Of a stretch of 12,143 bases of DNA, positions 1 through 5,841 are shown piece after piece (positions within the stretch are counted from its first letter, which is position 1; each line of letters starts with the position of its first letter). The DNA comes from an uncultured Prevotella sp. Its GTDB lineage: Bacteria; Bacteroidota; Bacteroidia; Bacteroidales; Bacteroidaceae. The notes beneath the pieces were generated by a model, which worked only from the letters and a program-made list of their open reading frames with translations, was not told where the DNA came from and ran no database searches. The DNA is taken from contig CAMUQM010000044.1 in assembly GCA_947095945.1 (NCBI GenBank), forward strand, positions 1 through 12,143, in the 5' to 3' direction. A program made the translations under genes and the position numbers.

Positions 1-47
1 GTTTTTGTAGTTAAATCATTATCTAAGACATTTAAATTTATACGTAA

Positions 48-986
48 ATGAAAAAAATATTTACTTTAGTAATCGTATCTTTCTTGAGTGCACTCGCAAT
101 ACAGGCACAGTCATTAAAGGTAACCAAGACAGATGGTAGCGTTGTAACTTATAACGCATCTGATATTTCAAAGATTGAGTTCTTACCAAGTGAGACACCT
201 TCACAGCCAAAGTTGATACACGAGTTTACGGGCTATCTGACTGTGAAGAATAGAGTGTTTGACAATAAGCGTTTTGACACTGGAGCTAAGATTAAGGTGT
301 TGCAGGACGGTGCTAAGTTCCTTGCTGAATTCTCTGACACTCAGTGGGGAACTGGTTCTTTCGTGATAACTATGGATAATCACGCTATTAATGGTACTGG
401 TAAGATGAAGATAGCCAACCCAAATGGTGGTGGCGCAGCGAAGGAATATGATGCAACAATGAGTGGTTCGATGAGAGAAATTAAGATATCAATCCCATTA
501 CTCATGGGTGGTACTGATATTACTTGGCATTATGTTGAGGCATCAGCAGCATCGAAAGTGGCAGGAAACTATATTGGTACAACCGCTTTGAAGGTGGGTG
601 GTAGCTTTGGTCCATTCACTTCTGCTACTGTTGGCTATAAGATTACAGCTAATGAAGATGGTACTATCAACGTGACAGCTTCTGAAGAGAACTACACAGG
701 CGTTACGATGATGGGTAACTTGACTTTAGGAACATATACCGTTAAGAATCTTGCTTATGACAAGGGCTCTAACAGTTTTGTTCGTGATTATAGCAATGAT
801 GGTATTAAAGTTCATTTCAAGGCTGTTGGGGGTATGCCAATAGATAAAGAGTATCCATTCAAGGCTACAAGTAAGATGGTTGTAACAGTTGACGATAGTG
901 GAACGTTGACCATCAAGAATGATTATAGTCTTGCAGGTATGCCAATGCCAATTTCTGCAACTTATACAGGTAAAAAGGTAAAGTAA
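48..986 (+). CDS. Secreted protein with two calycin-like domains
   Basis: Predicted exported 312-residue protein. A Sec signal peptide covers residues 1 to about 20 and ends at AIQA/Q. Residues 23-45 resemble the short 'K-x-DG ... I-x-x-I-x-F' motif seen at the start of many Bacteroidota surface proteins. The rest is almost all beta-strand and reads as two tandem halves, about 57-162 and 171-310. Each half has an xKEY segment followed by alternating strands and a glycine/methionine loop (LLMGG in the first, AGMPMP in the second). This resembles calycin-like (lipocalin-type) domain proteins of Prevotella and Bacteroides. The stop lies 9 bp before the hmuY-like gene, so the two are probably co-transcribed and this protein may help bind heme or another hydrophobic ligand; that role is inference. 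There is no lipobox and no T9SS sorting domain. The start is the only ATG preceding a proper signal peptide, with no Shine-Dalgarno. Confidence 0.75.
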   Translation: MKKIFTLVIVSFLSALAIQAQSLKVTKTDGSVVTYNASDISKIEFLPSETPSQPKLIHEFTGYLTVKNRVFDNKRFDTGAKIKVLQDGAKFLAEFSDTQWGTGSFVITMDNHAINGTGKMKIANPNGGGAAKEYDATMSGSMREIKISIPLLMGGTDITWHYVEASAASKVAGNYIGTTALKVGGSFGPFTSATVGYKITANEDGTINVTASEENYTGVTMMGNLTLGTYTVKNLAYDKGSNSFVRDYSNDGIKVHFKAVGGMPIDKEYPFKATSKMVVTVDDSGTLTIKNDYSLAGMPMPISATYTGKKVK

Positions 987-995
987 ACAAGCTAA

Positions 996-1796
996 ATGCT
1001 AATGCACAGAGTATTTCGCCCTATTTCTATCCTTGCAGGCTGTGCTATCATATTGATGGTGACAGCCTGCAATGGCATTTTTGATGATATATATGATGAG
1101 GCCCCTGCCTCTGCAAGTGTTACAACAGAAGGTCAGCTTCTTGTTAATGCCAGCAGTTGGCATGATTGGTATTATGTTGACTTCGACTCTTTGCAGGATT
1201 TTGTGGAACGTAAGGATACGGTAGGTTTGCTAAAGGCGCAGACAAACTTCACACGTTATACTATCCCAACAAGCCTAACATCAGGTAGTGGTGATGGAAA
1301 GACGGGTATATACACCTATTGGTTTGATGTCTTCGGAAAAGGAATCTCTGTTAATGAGAAACGCAGTTTTACGGCTACCGATGCACAGAAAGAACCGCAG
1401 TCATGGAGTTTAGCTTTCCATCGAAATAACGTAAGGACAAATGGTGGTGCTGTACTGGAAACTAAGTACACGTCCATGAACGATATTCCAAAGAATAGTT
1501 CTGCCTTTTTAGGAGCCACATTCCAAGAAGATGAATGGACGGAGAACGAAGTATGGGTGGACCAGTCACAGATGCTTATGAGTCTGATAGGATGCCAAGG
1601 AATAGCTATTAATAAGGTTCTTTCTTCTTGGTTGAAAATCGAAATACCTCCAATGCCTCCTTCTTTTACTATGAACAGCCATGTATTTATTGTTCGTCTG
1701 AAGAACAATAAGTATGCTGCTCTGCAGTTGGAGAACTATATTGGTGCTGATGGTACCAAATGTTGGTTAAGAATCAATTATAAATATCCATATTAA
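996..1796 (+). CDS. hmuY: HmuY-family heme-binding lipoprotein
   Basis: Surface or outer-membrane lipoprotein of the HmuY family. These proteins bind heme and pass it to the partner TonB-dependent receptor HmuR. The lipobox is VTAC with lipidated Cys25, followed by an acid-rich stretch (FDDIYDE, residues 29-35) that could act as a Bacteroidota surface-export signal. Family hallmarks are WSLAFHRNNVRTNGG at 137-151 and the C-terminal strands LQLENY and INYKYPY, ending exactly in YKYPY as is common for the family. P. gingivalis HmuY uses two histidines for heme, while several Prevotella and Tannerella homologues are reported to use methionines. Candidate ligands here include His142, Met161, Met193 and Met195, but the sequence alone does not decide. 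ATG at 1002 is an alternative start two codons in. It sits 9 bp after the calycin-like gene and 75 bp before the receptor gene. Confidence 0.87.
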   Translation: MLMHRVFRPISILAGCAIILMVTACNGIFDDIYDEAPASASVTTEGQLLVNASSWHDWYYVDFDSLQDFVERKDTVGLLKAQTNFTRYTIPTSLTSGSGDGKTGIYTYWFDVFGKGISVNEKRSFTATDAQKEPQSWSLAFHRNNVRTNGGAVLETKYTSMNDIPKNSSAFLGATFQEDEWTENEVWVDQSQMLMSLIGCQGIAINKVLSSWLKIEIPPMPPSFTMNSHVFIVRLKNNKYAALQLENYIGADGTKCWLRINYKYPY

Positions 1797-1807
1797 ATAA
1801 AACATAA

Positions 1808-1863
1808 AACCTTTTCGTTAGTGGTTCTTTCAAAGAATAGAGACAAGGTTATGATATTTTTTT
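1808..1863 (+). promoter_or_regulatory. Two-tier stem-loop and T-tract in the leader of the receptor gene
   Basis: The hmuY-hmuR spacer contains an outer perfect 6-bp inverted repeat (AACCTT at 1808-1813, AAGGTT at 1845-1850). It encloses an inner repeat (TTCTTT 1825-1830, AAAGAA 1832-1837), and seven Ts follow at 1857-1863. It could be a weak terminator, an attenuator that sets the lipoprotein/receptor ratio, or a processing site. The 6-nt gap between stem and T-tract and the large outer loop make a strong intrinsic terminator unlikely. No convincing promoter was found here. Confidence 0.35.
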
Positions 1864-1871
1864 GATTGGTT

Positions 1872-3842
1872 ATGAAACGAAAAACCATTATACTTTCAGT
1901 TCTTACCTGTCTGCTTCCTGCAACGATGTGGGCAGATGAATTGCCTGATTCCATTTATAAATGCTTAGAATTAGAGCAGGTAGTAGTAACGGGAACACGT
2001 ACGCCAAAGCTGCTTGCCAAGACTCCTGTGTTGACAAAACTCATTACGGCTGATGATATTTTGAAGACCGATGCAACCAATCTGCGCGATGTTTTGCAGC
2101 AGGTGATGCCGGGTGTCGAGTTCTCATACGCAATGAATCAGCAGGTACACATGAACTTCTCTGGTTTTGGAGGACAGAGTATGTTGATTCTTGTGGATGG
2201 TGAACGACTTGCTGGTGAGACGATGGACGATGTCGACTTTAATCGTATTGGGATGGATAATGTTGATCATATTGAGATTGTGAAAGGTGCAGCGTCAGCA
2301 CTCTATGGCTCTAATGCCGCAGGTGGTGTCATCAATATTATCACAAAGAAGAAGCCCAATCCATGCGCACTAAACTTGAATATACGCTTTGGTCGCCACA
2401 ATGAACAGCGTTATGGGATGGCGTGGCAGTACGCAAGAGGTAAGTGGAACAATCTGTTAACAGTCAATAGGAATAGTTCTGACAACTTCAATGTACACAA
2501 TGGACCTAATCCAATCACGCGAGTAGTTTCAACTATCTATGGTGATGCTGTTTGGAACTTCAAAGAACAGCTTACTTATACATTGAAAGAAAAGCTTCGT
2601 CTGACAGGACGTGCAGGCTATTTCTATCGCCAGTTGGTACGTACATCAGAGGTGCCAGAACGCTATCGTGACTTTTCGGGTGGTCTTCGTGGAATGTGGA
2701 CACCTGACCTCTACAATAGTGTTGACTTCTCCTATGCTTTTGATCAGTATGATAAGTCAGATTATCAGCGCATCACTCGTCTCGATATCCGCGATTATTC
2801 TAATGTTCAGAATAGTTTTCGCTTGCTTTATAGTCATACTTTCGAGGGGGATAACGTCCTCTCTGTAGGTGCAGATTATATGCATGATTATCTCTTTAAT
2901 ACGAACTTAGAGGGGCGAATTCGTAAGCAAGACTCTTTTGATGCCTTTGCACAATACGACTGGAATATCAATCCGAAGTGGGAAGTTGTGGGTGCCTTAC
3001 GTTACGACTACTTCTCAGACGGACGTATCTCGCGCTTGACTCCGAAGGTAAGCGCACGTTATCAGCCTATACATAACTTAAACGTTCGTCTCAGTTATGG
3101 TATGGGTTTCCGTGCACCTACGTTGAAAGAAAAGTACTATAACTTTGATATGTCGGGAATATGGATTGTTGAAGGTAACTCATCTTTGAAGCCAGAGGTA
3201 AGTCAGAACTTCAATGCTTCGGTTGATTATACAAAGGGGCACTATAACTTTACGGTAAGTGCTTATTGCAATCGAATAGAAAATAAGATTGCTACTGGTG
3301 CACCTTATTACAAGAATCCATCGGATGTTGTACCACATCTTCCTTATATCAACCTAAATCATTACATTGTTAGTGGTGGAGAAGCTACGGCACAGGCACG
3401 TTGGACAAATGGTATCACGGCTCGTTATAGCTATGCTTATACCCACGAACGTTTGCCAAAGGATAAGAATGATAAGGCTGTAAACAATCAGTATATACCT
3501 GCTCGCAAGCATTCGATGACGGGACATATTGATTGGGATCATCAGTGGTCGAAGAACTATGGTACGAACATCGGACTTGATGGTCGTTTCCTTTCAGCTG
3601 TTGATAATGAGGAGTTTGTCGATTACTACGATATCTCTAAGGGTATAAAAACCATTCATTATCCAGCATACGCACTCTTCAAACTCTCCTTGGTGCAGCG
3701 CATCAGTAAGGCGGTGAAGGTAAGTGTAATTCTCGATAACATCTTTAATTATAAACCAGAATATTATTATTTGAACTGTCCATTGACTGATGGGACCAAC
3801 CTCATGGTTGGAATGTCAGTTGATGTTGATAAACTATTTTAA
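1872..3842 (+). CDS. hmuR: HmuR-like TonB-dependent heme receptor
   Basis: Outer-membrane TonB-dependent receptor of 656 residues that probably imports heme. Signal peptide residues 1-21 (cleavage after MWA). A TonB-box-like segment EQVVVTGTR at 35-43 leads into the plug domain (about 45-160, with LILVDGER and GAASALYGSNAAGGVINI). A 22-strand-type barrel then ends in a C-terminal Phe. The P. gingivalis HmuR motifs are recognisable: His93 sits where the plug histidine is expected, FRAP is at 413-416 (YRAP in HmuR), and NSSLKPE is at 436-442 (NPDL in HmuR). Between the last two motifs the segment reads YYNFDMSG, with Met427 at the spacing of the barrel histidine of HmuR. I chose ATG at 1872 over an in-frame TTG at 1866 because it gives a standard MKRK signal peptide. 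It lies directly downstream of the HmuY-like lipoprotein gene, its usual partner. Confidence 0.88.
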   Translation: MKRKTIILSVLTCLLPATMWADELPDSIYKCLELEQVVVTGTRTPKLLAKTPVLTKLITADDILKTDATNLRDVLQQVMPGVEFSYAMNQQVHMNFSGFGGQSMLILVDGERLAGETMDDVDFNRIGMDNVDHIEIVKGAASALYGSNAAGGVINIITKKKPNPCALNLNIRFGRHNEQRYGMAWQYARGKWNNLLTVNRNSSDNFNVHNGPNPITRVVSTIYGDAVWNFKEQLTYTLKEKLRLTGRAGYFYRQLVRTSEVPERYRDFSGGLRGMWTPDLYNSVDFSYAFDQYDKSDYQRITRLDIRDYSNVQNSFRLLYSHTFEGDNVLSVGADYMHDYLFNTNLEGRIRKQDSFDAFAQYDWNINPKWEVVGALRYDYFSDGRISRLTPKVSARYQPIHNLNVRLSYGMGFRAPTLKEKYYNFDMSGIWIVEGNSSLKPEVSQNFNASVDYTKGHYNFTVSAYCNRIENKIATGAPYYKNPSDVVPHLPYINLNHYIVSGGEATAQARWTNGITARYSYAYTHERLPKDKNDKAVNNQYIPARKHSMTGHIDWDHQWSKNYGTNIGLDGRFLSAVDNEEFVDYYDISKGIKTIHYPAYALFKLSLVQRISKAVKVSVILDNIFNYKPEYYYLNCPLTDGTNLMVGMSVDVDKLF

Positions 3843-3863
3843 GTTCTCAATACGTTTTAATTT

Positions 3864-4736
3864 ATGGGAAAAGGTAAAATCTATTTATGGCGGACACTCG
3901 CCTCTTTTATCCTTGTGTTGTTTACGATGCCTTTGGGTCATGCACTTATGATCATGATGGATAAGACGATGACACCAGAAGCTGTGCATTATGCCGGTTT
4001 TACAATGGGATTTGTGGGCTTAGTGATGGTAATTATCGGTGTGTTTGTCAAAGGTGATACACGTCAAACACTCTGGGGACTAATTGGTGGTTTGCTTTTT
4101 TGGACGGGTTGGGTAGAGTTCCTCTTCCAATATTACGCTCACCGCTTTGGTGTGCAGCCTGAGATTGAAAACGGAGAGATTGTTACCAAACCAGAATATT
4201 TGATACTTCCAGCTTCATTCGGCTTTTGGATGATGATGATGACAATGTACATCTTCAGTACACGTAATGGTTGTAACTTTATCACATGGATTCAGAAACG
4301 TTTGTTTGGAAAGCGCAAGAATGAGATTGCTTTTCAGCCGATGACACGTCATACTTCTATCGTTACTTTTATGGAGGTGAATATGATTCTTTGGGCATCT
4401 TATCTCTTGCTGATGTTCTGTTATGATAAGAACTTCCTTGGCGACCATCACCCTGTAACGTTCTTAGTAGGTTTGGGTTGTTTCATCGGTGCACTCTATA
4501 TGTTTAAGAAGCAGCTTTATATTGCTTCTTGGGGTGCTAATATCCGTATGTCAGTTGCAACCGTGATTGTATTTTGGACGCCAGTGGAGATCCTCGGACG
4601 TATCAATTTCTTCAAAGAGTTTTGGGTAAATCCACAAGAATATGCCGTACAGCTCCTTTGTATCTTGGGTGCTTTCATCCTTCTGTTGGTTTATATGTGG
4701 ATGAAGGGTTCTAAAAAGAAGCATAACAACAATTAA
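3864..4736 (+). CDS. Eight-helix membrane protein of unknown function in the heme operon
   Basis: Integral membrane protein of 290 residues that I do not recognise as any named family. By eye there are about eight hydrophobic helices, near residues 9-31, 43-63, 69-91, 112-131, 167-186, 197-213, 226-245 and 261-280. The linker at 145-165 is basic and the C-terminus is Lys/His/Asn-rich. It is unusually rich in Met, Trp and Phe, for example WMMMMTMY at 122-129. It has histidines at or near helix ends (His26, His42, His93, His163, His195, His196). No ABC permease EAA loop, ATP-binding site or other catalytic motif is visible. It starts 21 bp after the HmuR-like gene and ends just before a strong terminator, so it is the last gene of the heme operon. 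An inner-membrane role in heme or iron handling is plausible by context only. Confidence 0.75.
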   Translation: MGKGKIYLWRTLASFILVLFTMPLGHALMIMMDKTMTPEAVHYAGFTMGFVGLVMVIIGVFVKGDTRQTLWGLIGGLLFWTGWVEFLFQYYAHRFGVQPEIENGEIVTKPEYLILPASFGFWMMMMTMYIFSTRNGCNFITWIQKRLFGKRKNEIAFQPMTRHTSIVTFMEVNMILWASYLLLMFCYDKNFLGDHHPVTFLVGLGCFIGALYMFKKQLYIASWGANIRMSVATVIVFWTPVEILGRINFFKEFWVNPQEYAVQLLCILGAFILLLVYMWMKGSKKKHNNN

Positions 4737-4803
4737 GAACAATCTTTCTATAGGAGAAATGCTATACCGTAGCCTGTTCAAAGGAGGAACTATGTATAAA
4801 TTT

Positions 4804-4853
4804 AAGATTACTTGTCAGCAACTTTGATGTTGCAAGCAAGTAATCTTTTTTTT
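4804..4853 (+). terminator. Rho-independent terminator of the heme operon
   Basis: A perfect 11-bp outer stem (AAGATTACTTG at 4804-4814 with CAAGTAATCTT at 4837-4847) encloses an inner 5-bp stem (GCAAC 4818-4822, GTTGC 4829-4833) with a 6-nt loop. The downstream arm runs directly into eight Ts at 4846-4853. It lies 67 bp after the stop of the membrane-protein gene and is oriented to end the upstream operon. The reverse strand lacks an equivalent T-run, so it looks unidirectional. Confidence 0.92.
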
Positions 4854-4868
4854 GTTTATATAAATGGT

Positions 4869-4886
4869 TCTAAATAGCAGATAAGA
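4869..4886 (+). repeat. Direct repeat, left copy
   Basis: TCTAAATAGCAGATAAGA. The right copy at 5152-5168 is identical except for one missing T. The two copies lie about 266 bp apart and flank the palindromic element. Origin unknown. Confidence 0.5.
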
Positions 4887-5003
4887 ATCTGTAGGGATGT
4901 GTTTTATATGAGTTTTGTACAGGAAAAGAAGTCTTATATAAGGTAGACATTGGTGTTTACTATCTATAATAACGTTCTTAAAGATTACTTCTTACCGCTT
5001 TTA

Positions 5004-5074
5004 ATCGGTGTGTTGATGCTTAGCACGTATGGTGCTGATGCTAAGCACATGTGGTGCTAAGCGCTGACACCAAT
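5004..5074. repeat. REP-like nested palindromic element
   Basis: A 71-bp imperfect palindrome. Outer arms are ATCGGTGT (5004-5011) and ACACCAAT (5067-5074), with one mismatch. Next, GCTTAGCAC (5018-5026) pairs perfectly with GTGCTAAGC (5054-5062). A central GTGCT (5032-5036) pairs with AGCAC (5044-5048). The core word GTGCTWAGC therefore occurs three times in alternating orientation (5018-5026, 5040-5048, 5054-5062), so alternative hairpins are possible. There is no T-tract, so it is not a terminator. It looks like a dispersed intergenic palindromic repeat (REP or small MITE), which would need other copies in the genome to confirm. Confidence 0.6.
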
Positions 5075-5151
5075 TGAACTAAGGGTTAAATACATTGCAA
5101 TAGGTTACAGTGTAGACTTATGTTTACATGATTTTAGAAGAGAATTGTATA

Positions 5152-5168
5152 TCTAAAAGCAGATAAGA
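5152..5168 (+). repeat. Direct repeat, right copy
   Basis: TCTAAAAGCAGATAAGA, matching 4869-4886 apart from a one-base deletion. With its partner it brackets a roughly 300-bp intergenic block that includes the palindromic element. Confidence 0.5.
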
Positions 5169-5291
5169 TTGTTTTGATTAGAAAGTAGTTTGTCTTCCAA
5201 AGATAAGGTGATTAGTAGGAATAATGAGCATTGTAGATTAGTCTAAAATCGGTTAAGATGTATAATCTTGTTTGTGTTTGGCTGTTTCTTC

Positions 5292-5322
5292 TTTGTAGTA
5301 TCGTTTTTTTTTCGTATTTTTG
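5292..5322 (+). promoter_or_regulatory. Bacteroidota sigma-ABfr-type promoter of the redox operon
   Basis: A -33-like TTTG at 5292-5295 is followed by a 19-nt gap and a -7-like TATTTTTG at 5315-5322. This matches the Bacteroidota consensus TTTG ... TAnnTTTG with correct spacing. Transcription would start near 5328, giving a leader of under 20 nt before the ATG at 5346. No Shine-Dalgarno is present, as usual in this phylum. Confidence 0.75.
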
Positions 5323-5345
5323 TAGCTGCAATATAATTAAAAGAG

Positions 5346-5837
5346 ATGAATAAACTATTTTTGTCCCTTAGTTTGTTGTTGATTAGCTTTGCAGCGGCTG
5401 CACAAGATCGCCTGCCTAAAGTAATGCTCAAAGACATAGAAGGGAAAACCGTACAAACCGACACTATTTCTAATAATGGTAAGCCCCTTATTATAGCTTT
5501 TTTTGCTACTTGGTGTAAACCTTGCAATCGTGAACTCACAAGTATTGATGAGGTTTACGACGATTGGCAGCAAGAGACGGGTGTCCGGCTCGTAGCTGTG
5601 TCTATTGATCAGGCGCAGAACATTAATAAGGTGAAGCCAATGGTCGACCAGAATGGCTGGCGTTATGAAGTTTTGCTCGACCCTAATGGTGAGTTTCGTC
5701 GCTCGTTAGGTATTCAGTCTGTTCCTTATACCGTGTTGCTTGACGGACAGGGTAAGATTGTTTATAAGCACAACGGCTATACTGATGGTGCTGAAGTAGA
5801 GCTATATAAAAAGGTGAAAGAAGCGGCAGGTAAGTAA
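5346..5837 (+). CDS. Secreted TlpA/ResA-like thioredoxin-fold protein
   Basis: Exported thiol-disulfide oxidoreductase of the TlpA/ResA type, 163 residues. Signal peptide residues 1-20 end at AAAA/Q. The mature part is a complete AhpC/TSA-Redoxin thioredoxin fold: strand LIIAFFATW leading to the active site WCKPC (Cys57, Cys60), strand VRLVAVSID near 80-88, and the cis-proline segment SVPYT (Pro127). The family normally reduces disulfides in periplasmic substrates, but the direction cannot be read from sequence. A matching promoter lies just upstream, so this is the first gene of the operon. The DUF6029-type barrel gene follows after only 4 bp. There is no lipobox, so the protein is probably soluble in the periplasm. 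Confidence 0.9.
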   Translation: MNKLFLSLSLLLISFAAAAQDRLPKVMLKDIEGKTVQTDTISNNGKPLIIAFFATWCKPCNRELTSIDEVYDDWQQETGVRLVAVSIDQAQNINKVKPMVDQNGWRYEVLLDPNGEFRRSLGIQSVPYTVLLDGQGKIVYKHNGYTDGAEVELYKKVKEAAGK

Positions 5838-5841
5838 TTGT

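Larger units (their letters stand above)
4854..5314. other. Gene-free intergenic stretch
   Basis: About 460 AT-rich bases between the heme operon terminator and the redox operon promoter. I see no convincing protein gene in either direction and no tRNA-like fold. It contains the palindromic element at 5004-5074 and an imperfect direct repeat at 4869-4886 and 5152-5168. Minus-strand open frames that reach into its right end overlap the promoter and the thioredoxin gene, and lack signs of coding. Confidence 0.7.

Noticed and set aside
1..47. A GTTTTTG sequence at the window start as the -7 element of a promoter for the first gene
   Set aside because: The TA of the TAnnTTTG consensus does not fit base 1 and the -33 region lies outside the window, so it cannot be judged.
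1316..1708. A 130-residue minus-strand open frame inside the HmuY-like gene
   Set aside because: It is antisense to a well-supported coding region and resembles no protein family.
1866..1871. TTG at 1866 as the receptor start
   Set aside because: ATG at 1872 is in frame and gives a standard signal peptide beginning MKRK; the extra two codons add nothing.
2611..2868. An 85-residue + strand frame inside the receptor gene
   Set aside because: Out-of-frame shadow of a clearly coding TonB-dependent receptor.
5243..5539. A 98-residue minus-strand open frame
   Set aside because: It overlaps the redox operon promoter and the thioredoxin gene on the other strand, and its product has no signal, domain or sensible composition.
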